From CALZIK01 sp945787635 (lineage in GTDB: Bacteria > Acidobacteriota > Thermoanaerobaculia > Multivoradales > JAHEKO01): 64,000 nt of DNA. Below the pieces are notes generated by a model. That model made no database searches, had not been told where the DNA came from, and worked only from the letters and a program-made list of their open reading frames with translations. Shown here one piece after another: positions 35,224 through 43,625 of the stretch. Position 1 is the stretch's first letter. Each line of letters starts with the position of its first letter. The DNA lies in contig CAMYNM010000012.1 of the NCBI GenBank assembly GCA_947259725.1, forward strand, positions 1-64,000, read 5' to 3'. The position numbers and the translations under genes are program-made.

Positions 35224-36993
35224 GTGAAGACGACCGTACCGAGGCTGTTCGCTGAGATCGCCCGGAGCCGGGGCGAGGCCCCCGCGCTCGCTGCCAAGCG
35301 CGACGGCGCCTGGCATCAGACGTCCTGGGCCGAGTTTCATCGTGCGGTGAGCCGCGCCGCACGTGGCTTCATGGCGCTCGGGCACCGGCCCGGCCAGGCG
35401 ATCGCGATTCTCGGTTTCAACCGCCCCGAGTGGGTGATCTCCGATCTCGCCGCGATCGCGGCGGGGGGAATGCCCGCCGGCATTTACACGACCTCGCCTC
35501 CCGAGCAGTGCCACTACGTCGCGGAGCATTGTGAAGCGGCTGTGGGCGTGGTCGAGAACGCCGAGCAGCTGGACAAGTTCCTCGCGATCCGGGACCGCCT
35601 GCCGGACCTGCGAGCCATCGTGCTGCTCGACGGAGAGAGCGACTCCGACGGAGTTGTCAGCTGGTCTGAGCTGTTGTCGATGGGCGACGGCGTGGCGGAG
35701 TCCCGGCTCGAGGCGCGGATCGACGCACAGGCACCGGACGACCTCGCCACCTTGATCTACACCTCGGGCACGACCGGTCCCCCGAAGGCGGTGATGCTGT
35801 CCCATCACAACCTGATCTGGACGGCTCAAGCCGTGGTGGACGCGCTCGGGATCGAGGCGAGCGATCGGTTTATCAGCTACCTTCCGCTTTCTCACATCGC
35901 CGAACAGATGATCTCGCTCCACGGCCCGATGCGAGCCGGAGCCTCCACCTGGTTCGCCGAGAGTCTCGAGAAGCTGCCGGATAACCTGCGCGAAGTCCGC
36001 CCCCACGTCTTCTTCGGCGTGCCGCGAGTGTGGGAGAAGTTCCAGGCCGCGGTCGCGGCCGCCGGAGCCGAGTCCAAGGGCCTGAAAAAGAGGATCGCCG
36101 TCTGGGCCCGCGAGAAGGGCCTCAAGGGCGGGTACGCCGCCCAGCGCGGCGAGAGCCCGCCGGCGTTGTATGGCCTTGCTGACAAGCTGGTCTTCTCCAA
36201 GGTCCGTGCCAAGATCGGCTTCGATCGCGCTCGAATCTGCGCCTGCTCGGCGGCTCCGATCACCCTCGACACGCTCGAGTTCTTTCTGTCTCTCGGGATA
36301 CCGATCCTCGAGGTCTACGGCATGAGCGAGGTCAGCGGGCCGGGAACGCTTTCGCGCCCGGACAGGTTTCGGACCGGTCGCGCCGGCTTCGCGTTCCCGG
36401 GAGCCGAGCTCAGGATCGCCGCCGACGGCGAGATCCTGATGCGAGGGCCCCACGTTTTCAAGGGCTACTACAAAGACGAAGCCGCGACTCGCGAGACGCT
36501 CGATGAGGATGGCTGGGTCCACTCGGGAGACATCGGAGATCTCGACGCGGACGGCTTCGTCAAGATCACCGACCGCAAAAAAGAGCTGATCATCACCTCC
36601 GGGGGCAAGAACATCGCGCCCGCGCCGATCGAGGCGCAGCTCAAGTCGATTCCCTGCGTTGCGGCCGCGACCGTGATCGGCGACCAGCGTAACTACTTGA
36701 CCGCGCTGTTGTCACTCGATCCAGAGCGCTTGCTCCAGGCGGCGGCCGCAGCGGGCTCGCCGGCGGCCGACGTCGCCGCAGCCGTTCAGTGCGCGATCTT
36801 CACCCGCTGGATCGAGGAGCAGGTGGAAACCACGGTCAACGCGACCCTGTCCCGGGTGCAGTCGATCAAGCGAATCCGCCTTCTTGCCGAGCAGTTCACG
36901 GTCGAGGGGGGCGAGCTCACGCCCACCATGAAGCTGAAGCGCCGGGTCGTTCTCTCGAAGTACGCGCGCGAGATCGAAGCGCTCTACCCTTGA
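35224..36993 (+). CDS. Long-chain acyl-CoA synthetase (AMP-forming)
   Basis: 589 residues of the ANL superfamily, activating a fatty acid to acyl-AMP and then acyl-CoA. The P-loop-like motif YTSGTTGPPKAVMLSHHN is near residue 180. GMSEVSGPG (near 366) is the adenine/acyl site. The hinge and C-terminal lid are HSGDIGDLDADGF and ITDRKKELI (near 435-460), ending with the catalytic Lys region PTMKLKRR. It resembles FadD15-type long-chain ligases of actinobacteria and bubblegum-type enzymes. GTG and ATG starts are close; AAAGGAGG lies just before 35224 (35210-35217). It is followed after 34 bases by a nucleotidyltransferase-like gene. Confidence 0.9.
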   Translation: MKTTVPRLFAEIARSRGEAPALAAKRDGAWHQTSWAEFHRAVSRAARGFMALGHRPGQAIAILGFNRPEWVISDLAAIAAGGMPAGIYTTSPPEQCHYVAEHCEAAVGVVENAEQLDKFLAIRDRLPDLRAIVLLDGESDSDGVVSWSELLSMGDGVAESRLEARIDAQAPDDLATLIYTSGTTGPPKAVMLSHHNLIWTAQAVVDALGIEASDRFISYLPLSHIAEQMISLHGPMRAGASTWFAESLEKLPDNLREVRPHVFFGVPRVWEKFQAAVAAAGAESKGLKKRIAVWAREKGLKGGYAAQRGESPPALYGLADKLVFSKVRAKIGFDRARICACSAAPITLDTLEFFLSLGIPILEVYGMSEVSGPGTLSRPDRFRTGRAGFAFPGAELRIAADGEILMRGPHVFKGYYKDEAATRETLDEDGWVHSGDIGDLDADGFVKITDRKKELIITSGGKNIAPAPIEAQLKSIPCVAAATVIGDQRNYLTALLSLDPERLLQAAAAAGSPAADVAAAVQCAIFTRWIEEQVETTVNATLSRVQSIKRIRLLAEQFTVEGGELTPTMKLKRRVVLSKYAREIEALYP

Positions 36994-37027
36994 GAGCGTC
37001 GACGCGCTGCCCGGAAGGAGTCTTTTT

Positions 37028-38263
37028 ATGACGCTCGAGGCTGACGCGGTGCAATGGCTGCGGGCGGCCGTTGGCGAGTGGTTAGCCGAGACGGCGCCAG
37101 ACTTTGCAGCGCAGATTGATCGACACGGAGGTCGATCGCAACATGTCGGGAGACCCGGCAATGGCCTGAGTGGCGAGGAGTGGGCCGCCGTCGCCGTGGC
37201 CGCGCAGCAACACAATCTCGAGCCGCTCCTCTACGAGCTGGTCGAGCGTGGCCAGCTGACCGTGCCCGCCGCGATTCGCGAAACGTGGGAGAAGCAGTAT
37301 TTCGGCAACCAGGTCTTCAATCTCTCGCTTCTCGAGACCACGGCGGAGCTTCTCGACACCGCGCGCGGTGCCGGCATCGAGCTCGTCGTTCTTAAGGGGC
37401 CGGCCTCGATCGCGCGGTATTACCAGGACCCCGGTCTTCGGGTCATGGTGGATCTGGATCTCTTGTGCCGCCAGGCTGATCTCGAGGCGCTCGTGCGGGT
37501 GGCCACCGCCTCCGGCTTCGAGACGGTGGGGGAGAACGCGACCTACCATCTCACCCTGCGCCATCCGGAGCTCGGCGCCGGGCTCGAGCTTCATTTCGAT
37601 CTCTACGAGGTCATCGGTCGGCGTTCTGAGCTCATCGAGGAGGTTTTCGCCACCTGCGAGCGACTCGAGGTCGCGGGCTGCTCGTTTGATGCGCCGTCGG
37701 CCGCAGCGGACGCCGTGCTTCAGCTCGCTCATATTCTCCACCACGATCAAAGGGTGGACCTGCGACATTGGCTGGACTTTGCGCTGGCGGTTCGGGCGAG
37801 ACGCGAAGATGCCGAGCTGGCCAGGTGGCTTCGGCTGGCCGATCTCGAACCGGAGTACGAGGAGAATCAGAACGTCGTGGCTCGTCTGTTCACCGACGAG
37901 ACCGGGCCTGGAAGCGGCCAGTTGTCTCCGGCGGTGTGGGCCAGCGTCGAAGCCGGACTGCTGGACCGTGAGGATCGCAGAGCGTTGCTTTCGGGCGCCC
38001 GGATGCATTCCGGCTGGCTCGATCGAGCCGGCTACATCGCCCGGTTGCTGGTGCCGTCGCCCCGGCGTTGGCGGGCGCTGGCCGAGGCCGAGGGCACCGC
38101 GGTGAGCATTGCGCTCGCACGCCACCTGCGCCGGGCGTTGGAGCGCGGCAAGAACAAAGTCGCGCGGCGGGATCGAGCGCAAGCCCCCGCCGAGTCGCCT
38201 CGGGCGCGGCTGTTTCGAAGAAGAAAAAGGGCGGGAAGCTCGATGCGCGGCTCGAGCCGGTAA
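37028..38263 (+). CDS. Putative nucleotidyltransferase-fold protein (NTP_transf_5-like)
   Basis: 411 residues, starting at an ATG with GGAAGGAG about ten bases upstream. The segment VVLKGPASIARYYQDPGLRVMVDLDLL (about residues 119-145) has the KG...R..DxD pattern of the uncharacterised nucleotidyltransferase family often found near polysaccharide or peptide export genes. LELHFDLYE follows near 180. Residues about 210-330 are helical and end in a highly basic tail. The DxD-type acids suggest metal-dependent nucleotidyl transfer, but no substrate is known. A REP-like sequence is embedded in the coding region at 37117-37143, in frame, near residue 35. Confidence 0.72.
   Translation: MTLEADAVQWLRAAVGEWLAETAPDFAAQIDRHGGRSQHVGRPGNGLSGEEWAAVAVAAQQHNLEPLLYELVERGQLTVPAAIRETWEKQYFGNQVFNLSLLETTAELLDTARGAGIELVVLKGPASIARYYQDPGLRVMVDLDLLCRQADLEALVRVATASGFETVGENATYHLTLRHPELGAGLELHFDLYEVIGRRSELIEEVFATCERLEVAGCSFDAPSAAADAVLQLAHILHHDQRVDLRHWLDFALAVRARREDAELARWLRLADLEPEYEENQNVVARLFTDETGPGSGQLSPAVWASVEAGLLDREDRRALLSGARMHSGWLDRAGYIARLLVPSPRRWRALAEAEGTAVSIALARHLRRALERGKNKVARRDRAQAPAESPRARLFRRRKRAGSSMRGSSR
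37117..37143 (-). repeat. REP-like sequence inside a coding region
   Basis: GATCGACACGGAGGTCGATC with GCAACA carries the CGAC...GTCG core, the ACGGAG loop and the outer GC.ACA end of the intergenic family (compare 18368-18395). It is translated as IDRHGGRSQHVG without breaking the frame. It has four or so mismatches to the consensus. Confidence 0.5.
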
Positions 38264-38297
38264 ACGCCTGCGGCCCGGCTACGCTCTCAGGCTCTCT

Positions 38298-39914
38298 CTA
38301 GGTACCGATCAGCATGCCGGCCAGGGTTGCGGTAATCCACGACGCGATCGCGCCACCGATCATCGCTTTCAGGCCGACCCGAGCGAGATCCGGCCGGCGG
38401 CTGGGGGCGATCGCCGAGATGCCACCGATCTGGATGCCGATCGAAGAGAAATTGGCGAAACCGCACAGGGCGTAGGTCGAGATGATCTTGGCCCGCGGGG
38501 AAATGGCTTCTTCGGCGATGTAGTTGCCGAGCTGGCCGTAGGCGACGAACTCGTTGAGCGAGAGCTTGATGCCGAGGAGGTTGCCGACCTGGGTGGAGTC
38601 CGCCCACGGTACGCCCATGAGAAAGGCCAGCGGCCGCAGGAGAGTGCCGAAGAGCGTCTGCAGTGAGCCCGGGAAGTAGCCGGTGAACTCTTGGGTCACC
38701 GGTGAGAGCCCACCGCTCGAGTAGGTGACGATCGCGCCCTCGAGTAGCCCGCCGTCGATGATCGAGTCTAGCCAGTTGAGGATCACGTCAACGACCGCGA
38801 TGAGGGCGATGAAGCCGAGCAGCATGGCGCCGACGTTGACCGCCAGCTTCAGCCCGTCGGTGATGCCGTTCGACGCGGCTTCGATCAGATTGCCGCCGGT
38901 CTCGATCTCCGGCATTCCGACATCGCCGGCGGTCTCGGAATGCTCGGTCTCGGGGTAGATGATCTTGCCGATGACCAGTGCCGCGGGCGCCGACATGACG
39001 CTGGCGGCGATCAGATGGCCCGCGGGTACTCCAAAGGCGATATAGCCGGCGAGGACACCGCCGGCGATCGTGGCGAAGCCGCCGACCATGACCGTCAAGA
39101 GCTCGGACTGGGTCATGCCTTGCAGGAAGGGGCGAATCAGGAGCGGTGCTTCGGTTTGGCCGACGAAGATATTGGCTGAGCAGGACAGGGTCTCGGCGCC
39201 GCTGGTTCCCATGGTCCATCGCATGAAATGCGCCATCGCTTCGACGACCTTCTGGATGATGCCCATGTAGTAGAGAACCGACATGAAGCCGCCGAAGAAG
39301 ATGATGGTCGGTAGCACCTTGAAGGCGAAGAGAAAACCGAAACCCTTCCAGCCGCCGTCGGCGCCGTAGTAGGCGGGATCGGCGAGGTTCCCGAACAGAA
39401 AGCGCGCGCCGTAGTCGGAGAGATTCAGAAAATCCGAAACCGAACCGCTCAACCCGGCGAAGATGACCTCGCCGTTGAGGTCGTTGGCAACCAGGTAGCC
39501 GACCCCGGCCGCGACGAAGAACGTCGAGAGCAACGGTTGCAGCTTGGGCGCGAAGCCCCATCGACCGTTGACCAGGAGGATCGCGACGGTCGCGGCCATC
39601 AGCCAGCCCAAGGCGCCGGGAACGAAGCGCGCGAAGGTCGTCGCAACGGCGGTCACGAGCACCAGGGATGCCGCGAGGTGGCCCCATTGAATTCCGTCGC
39701 CGGAGCGACTCAACAGATAGAACGCGATCAGCGTTCCGAGGACGGCCATGCCCGCGAAGCTCCAGGCGTCGCCTCGCAGGATGATCACCGCGAACAGGAA
39801 CTGCAGCCCGAGTCCCCAGGCAACTGTGCGCAACCGGACCTGGCTACGGTGCTCGGAGATCGCCCAAGCGAGCCCGAGAAGCACGATCAAGCCGAAGAAG
39901 CTTACGAATTGCAA
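38298..39914 (-). CDS. Concentrative nucleoside transporter (CNT/NupC family)
   Basis: 538 residues, a multispan inner-membrane permease. The CNT hallmark GTSGAETLSCSANIFVGQTE followed by APLL is near residues 232-260. The second conserved stretch near 470 reads NEFVAYGQLG. CNT proteins import nucleosides with sodium or protons. The start is TTG at 39912-39914, five bases after a strong AAAGGAGG on the coding strand. The protein is longer than NupC (about 400) because of an extra hydrophobic N-terminal region, as in eukaryotic-like CNTs. No salvage gene adjoins it. Confidence 0.9.
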   Translation of the reverse strand: MQFVSFFGLIVLLGLAWAISEHRSQVRLRTVAWGLGLQFLFAVIILRGDAWSFAGMAVLGTLIAFYLLSRSGDGIQWGHLAASLVLVTAVATTFARFVPGALGWLMAATVAILLVNGRWGFAPKLQPLLSTFFVAAGVGYLVANDLNGEVIFAGLSGSVSDFLNLSDYGARFLFGNLADPAYYGADGGWKGFGFLFAFKVLPTIIFFGGFMSVLYYMGIIQKVVEAMAHFMRWTMGTSGAETLSCSANIFVGQTEAPLLIRPFLQGMTQSELLTVMVGGFATIAGGVLAGYIAFGVPAGHLIAASVMSAPAALVIGKIIYPETEHSETAGDVGMPEIETGGNLIEAASNGITDGLKLAVNVGAMLLGFIALIAVVDVILNWLDSIIDGGLLEGAIVTYSSGGLSPVTQEFTGYFPGSLQTLFGTLLRPLAFLMGVPWADSTQVGNLLGIKLSLNEFVAYGQLGNYIAEEAISPRAKIISTYALCGFANFSSIGIQIGGISAIAPSRRPDLARVGLKAMIGGAIASWITATLAGMLIGT

Positions 39915-40313
39915 GGAGGCCTCCTTTGCGAAAAGTCAGGTGATTCTAACGCGTGGGGCCTAAAGCGACGTCTTGGCCTGTGGCGGTCGAGGTCTCTGTC
40001 GACCGAATCTGATGTTCGGATTTGTAGCGGTCGAGGTCTCTGTCGACCGAATCTGATGTTTGGATTTGTAGCGGTCGACGTCTCTGTCGACCGAATCTGA
40101 TGTTTGAGCGGCGATAGTGGGTCGCCGGCGCCTCGTCTCGCTCGGCGGACCTCGCTCGTACGAGGCACGCGGCGGCCCTTCAGCCGCGAAAGTGTGGGGA
40201 AGACTGCGCCACGCGCCGTTGGCGGGGCCAAAGAGAGGTGGAGGCGGGCGCAGACGCCGGCCTCGCCGTCTTGGACTCGCGTGTCGCGGTCGATATCGAG
40301 CTACAGGCTGCGG
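39915..40313. other. 399-base intergenic region with tandem REPs
   Basis: The region upstream of the CNT gene and downstream of the ABC permease gene. It contains the triple 44-bp tandem at 39979-40107. From 40108 to 40313 I see no gene with coding character. Short open frames on both strands are Arg/Pro/Ser-rich shadows of GC-rich DNA. Confidence 0.6.
39979..40107 (+). repeat. Three tandem 44-bp units, each carrying one GTCGAC-family REP
   Basis: Units start at 39979, 40023 and 40067, with nearly identical sequence: TGT[G/A]GCGGTCGA then G/C GTCTCTGTCGACCG and an AATCTGATGTT[C/T]GGATT tail. The third unit has perfect 8-bp arms (CGGTCGAC/GTCGACCG), and its tail is cut short at about 40107. 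All three have the same orientation, unlike the inverted pairs elsewhere, so they arose by local tandem duplication. There are no unique spacers, so this is not a CRISPR array. Confidence 0.85.
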
Positions 40314-41588
40314 TTACGCGTAGCGGATCCAGCGCCAGAGCTCTTTGAAGGTCGGCTTCTTGCCGTACATCAGGATGCCGACGCGATAGACGCGCGAGGA
40401 GAGCCAGAGCATGCCGAAACAGGTTCCCGTGGTGAGCACATAGCCGAGAAGGACTTGCCACAGGGGCGGCGCCTTGGTGGCGATTCGAAGCATCATGAGC
40501 GAAGGAGTGAACGGCGGGATCAAGGACGTCACCACGGCCAGGGTCGAATCGGGGTCGTTGAGGACCGGCATGAAAAAGAACCAGGGCAAGACGATGAAGA
40601 TCACCGCCAGGCTCGCCAGCTGCTGAGCCTCCTGGGGGTTGTTGAAAGCCGAGCCGACCATGGCGTAGAACGACGAGTAGAGGAAGTAGCCGAGAAGGAA
40701 GAGGAGAATGAAATGAACCCCGATGGCAAGGCTGATGGTGGGTAGATTGACTCCGGTCGGGATGAAAGAAACCGCTGCGACCAGGCCGGGCGCGGTCAGG
40801 AGGATCGCGGTCAGAAGCCAGATCGAGAGCTGCGTGAGCCCAATCATCCCGATGCCCGCAAGCTTGCCGGTGAGAAGCTCAAAGGGCGTGACCGAAGACG
40901 CCAGCACCTCGACCACTCGTGAGCTCTTTTCGTCGAGAACGCCCAGCATGACCTGTTGGCCATAGATGAGCGTTGTCGTGTAGAGGATGATGAAGAGGCC
41001 CACGGCGAGCGCGAAGCCACCGAATCCGCCCTCCTCCTGGCTGCCATCTTCGCTCACCTTGACGGTCTCGAGGTTGATCGAGTCGCTGAGCTCCTCGATC
41101 GCCGCCGCGTCGTAGCCGGCGCGCGAGAAGCGCTCGCGCCGCGCCACGCGCGACAGAGCACGCTCGAGGGCGCTCTGGGTGATGAAGTTCGAAAGACTCT
41201 CGGCGTGGTACTCGACCGTGCCCGACTCGAGCGCGTCGGCGCCGATCCACACCCAAGCGTTGATCTCTTCGTCGAGTACGCGTCGGTCGAGATCGACGCG
41301 CAGCTGATCGTCGGGCAGTGACGTGTCGATGTCGACGATCTCGAAGGCGACCCGATTGCTGGTGCGCTCGGCGAGACCGCCGAGCTGATCGGCGAGCCCT
41401 TGCGACAGTGTCTCTGTGCGATCGACCACGGCGAGCCGTTGCTCGGCCTTGGTTTTCGAAAGGATCAACGACGGCAGGATCGCCCAGGCAGCCATCAGGA
41501 CGGGTATTGCCACTGTGCCGAGCCAGAACGCTTTACTCTTGATCCGCGCCATGTACTCGCGCTTGGCGATAATCGTGACGCCATTCAT
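40314..41588 (-). CDS. ABC-2 type transporter permease (NatB-like)
   Basis: 424 residues. One transmembrane helix near the N-terminus (residues 22-42) precedes a soluble periplasmic domain (about 45-175). Five or so helices follow from about 188 to 400 (FALAVGLFIILYTTTLIYG and others). This is the ABC2_membrane_3 layout of NatB-like sodium or drug exporters. LGVLDEKSSRVVEVLASSV (near 218) is the typical coupling segment. The ATG overlaps the stop of the ATPase gene by four bases, which ties the two into one transporter. The substrate is unknown. Confidence 0.87.
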   Translation of the reverse strand: MNGVTIIAKREYMARIKSKAFWLGTVAIPVLMAAWAILPSLILSKTKAEQRLAVVDRTETLSQGLADQLGGLAERTSNRVAFEIVDIDTSLPDDQLRVDLDRRVLDEEINAWVWIGADALESGTVEYHAESLSNFITQSALERALSRVARRERFSRAGYDAAAIEELSDSINLETVKVSEDGSQEEGGFGGFALAVGLFIILYTTTLIYGQQVMLGVLDEKSSRVVEVLASSVTPFELLTGKLAGIGMIGLTQLSIWLLTAILLTAPGLVAAVSFIPTGVNLPTISLAIGVHFILLFLLGYFLYSSFYAMVGSAFNNPQEAQQLASLAVIFIVLPWFFFMPVLNDPDSTLAVVTSLIPPFTPSLMMLRIATKAPPLWQVLLGYVLTTGTCFGMLWLSSRVYRVGILMYGKKPTFKELWRWIRYA

Positions 41589-42514
41589 GGCTGAAACCCC
41601 GTCGCTTCGCCAGCGGTGGCTTCCCCGACGGCGGCGATGAAGATCTCCTCTAGGGTTGGCGCGTCGGATCGAAACTCCTGGACATCGTAGGCTTCCACCA
41701 ACCTTCTGAGCAGCTCGGCTGGGTCGGTGTTCTCGCTCAGGAGCATGCGGGCGTAGCCATCGTGGAGCCCAGAGCTCTCGATCCCTTCGACCTCGGCGAG
41801 GCCGTCGAGATCGCCCGAGGCCACCAACCGATAGGCCAGCCCGCCGTAGCGATTCTTGATCTCTTGCATGCCACCCGAGAGAATTACCTTGCCGCCCGAG
41901 ATCAGCGCCAGCGCGTCGCAGAGTTTCTCGGCCTGCTCCATGACGTGAGTCGAGAACAGGATGGTCTTGCCCCGTCGGCGGTATTCGGCCAGAACGTCCT
42001 TGAAGAGTCCCTGGTTGATCGGGTCGAGCCCCGAGAATGGCTCGTCGAGGATGACGATCTCCGGGTCGTGCAGGAGCGTTCCGATGAGCTGGACCTTCTG
42101 CTGCATGCCCTTCGAGAGCTCTTCGATCTTCTTCTTGCCCGCGTCCGCCAGACCGACGCGGTCGAGCCAGTCCGTGATCTCCGGAGCGCTCGCGCGCCGG
42201 GCGACGCCGTGAAGCTCTCCGAGGAACACCAGGTGATCGAAGACCGTCATCTTGCGGTAGAGGCCGCGCTCCTCGGGCAGGTAGCCGACGCGCTCGAGAT
42301 CGGCTCGCGTTCTCGGCCGGCCGGAGAAGCGAACTTCGCCGCTGTCCGGAGCGATGATGTCCATCATCATCCTGATGGTGGTGGTCTTGCCGGCGCCGTT
42401 GGGTCCCAGGAGGCCGAAGACGGTGCCGGCCGGAACCGTCAGCGACAGGTCGTTGACGGCGAGAAACTTCCCGTAGGCCTTGCGGAGATTGACCAGCTCG
42501 ATCGAGGCGTTCAT
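41585..42514 (-). CDS. ABC transporter ATP-binding protein (NatA-like)
   Basis: 309 residues. Walker A GPNGAGKTT is near residue 37-45. The signature LSKGMQQKVQ is near 133. Walker B EIVILDEPFSGLDP is near 152-165. The H-loop lies in FSTHVMEQAE. A C-terminal extension of about 80 residues is typical of NatA/YxlF-type exporter subunits. It would energise the permease encoded next to it with a four-base overlap. The upstream gap of 141 bases contains a REP element. Confidence 0.92.
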   Translation of the reverse strand: MNASIELVNLRKAYGKFLAVNDLSLTVPAGTVFGLLGPNGAGKTTTIRMMMDIIAPDSGEVRFSGRPRTRADLERVGYLPEERGLYRKMTVFDHLVFLGELHGVARRASAPEITDWLDRVGLADAGKKKIEELSKGMQQKVQLIGTLLHDPEIVILDEPFSGLDPINQGLFKDVLAEYRRRGKTILFSTHVMEQAEKLCDALALISGGKVILSGGMQEIKNRYGGLAYRLVASGDLDGLAEVEGIESSGLHDGYARMLLSENTDPAELLRRLVEAYDVQEFRSDAPTLEEIFIAAVGEATAGEATGFQP

Positions 42515-42616
42515 GTACGAATCGCAGAAAGAAGGCCGTGAGCGGCGATGGTATCGTAGCGCGTGCGCGCCGCCGGCCGCACGGTCACTGTCGGTGCCGC
42601 GCAGATCTGAAGACCC

Positions 42617-42638
42617 TCGAAACGGAGCTCGACCGCTA
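42617..42638 (-). repeat. REP element, GTCGAC family
   Basis: TCGAAACGGAGCTCGACCGC followed by TA. The CGACCGCTA side is intact and the other arm is degenerate. It lies just after the stop of the DsbA-like selenoprotein gene. Confidence 0.5.
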
Positions 42639-42655
42639 GTGGCGGAGAATCACGC

Positions 42656-43435
42656 CTAGTCGCCGGCGGATGCCAAGGCTGCTTCGATCGCGGACTTGAA
42701 CGCCGGGAAAGGCTGTGCCCCGCGGATAAAGCTCAAGCCCTTCACCTTGGTCGGATCCGAGGGGTCGGTGAGTCCCAGGACGAAGCTGGGCGTGCCTCGA
42801 GCGCCGGCCTTACCGGCTTCGGCCATGTCCCGCCGAATCGCGGCGGCATGGGTACCTTCGGACATGCAGCCGTCGAACGTCGCGACGTCTAGACCGAGTG
42901 CCTCGGCGTGCGCGCTCCACGGCTCGAAAGCCTTCTGGTTCTCGAACAAACGGTCGTGCATTTCCCAGTACCGCCCCTGGTCACCGGCGCAGTGGGTGGC
43001 TTCGGCGGCCTTGAAAGCCAGCCGGTGCATTCGCTCGAGAGGCAGATCGAGCGTCACGTAGCGGATCTTGCCGGTGTCGATGTATTCTTTGGCGATCTGC
43101 GGGGCCGTCTCACGGACGTGCCGGGAGCAGTACGGTCACTGATAGTCGGTGAACTCGACGAGAGTGAGTTTCGCCGTGCTCTCGCCCTTTACCGGATTGT
43201 CGCCGAGGTCGAAGACCGTTCCTTCGACGTTGGGGCCCGAAGGCGCCGCCGCGGCTCGGGCCTGGAGAAGCTTGCGGATCTCCTGGATCTCTTTGCCGAG
43301 CTTCTCCTGACCTTTCTTGAGTTGCTCGATCTCGCTCCGCAGGTCCGCTTCCGAGTCTTGAGCGTGAACGTTTGAAAAAGGCGTCAGAACAAGCAGAGCG
43401 GCGGCAACAACGAGCGACAAATAAGGTCTTTTCAT
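42656..43435 (-). CDS. DsbA-like thiol-disulfide oxidoreductase, probable selenoprotein (UxxC by in-frame TGA)
   Basis: 259 residues if the TGA at 43136-43138 is read as selenocysteine. Signal peptide: residues 1-23, ending in VHAQ. A coiled-coil follows (SEADLRSEIEQLKKGQEKLG, about 25-55), then a DsbA/thioredoxin-like domain. The codon order at the active site is FTDYQ, TGA, PYCSRHV, so the TGA stands precisely where the first Cys of the CPYC motif belongs, giving UPYC. The frame continues without other stops through LDLPLERMHRLAF and the cis-Pro loop RGTPSFVLG to 42656. A hairpin right after the TGA fits a bacterial SECIS. Sec-containing DsbA-like proteins are known in other bacteria. A nonsense mutation or sequencing error is the alternative. 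It is divergent from the metalloprotease gene at 43626. Confidence 0.8.
43103..43122 (-). promoter_or_regulatory. SECIS-like stem-loop after the in-frame TGA
   Basis: On the coding strand GGCACGTCCGTGAGACGGCC folds as GGC-A-CGTC, loop CGTGA, GACG-GCC: 7 bp with one bulged A. It begins 13 bases after the TGA. The loop starts 22 bases after the TGA and has G as its second base. Bacterial SECIS elements need a short stem with a G in the first two loop positions at about 16-37 bases, and this fits. An outer CTGC/GCAG pairing extends the stem. Confidence 0.6.
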
Positions 43436-43625
43436 GGCGCGCACGACAATAGCGGGCGTCCGAGACTTGGTCAAGGTTGCGCGATGACGCTCGCATTCGG
43501 TATGTTGCGTCAGATCACGAAAGAGAGTTTGAAGGGAAAGACGACAGAGGAAGTGTCTGCCGGGGCGAGCGAGTAGCTCGACTCGCGAGGATTTGTATCT
43601 GACGGAGCGAGAGGAGACTCGAGGT

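Noticed and set aside
39979..40107. CRISPR array
   Set aside because: Units are contiguous 44-bp direct repeats with no unique spacers and belong to a REP family seen elsewhere in single and inverted form.
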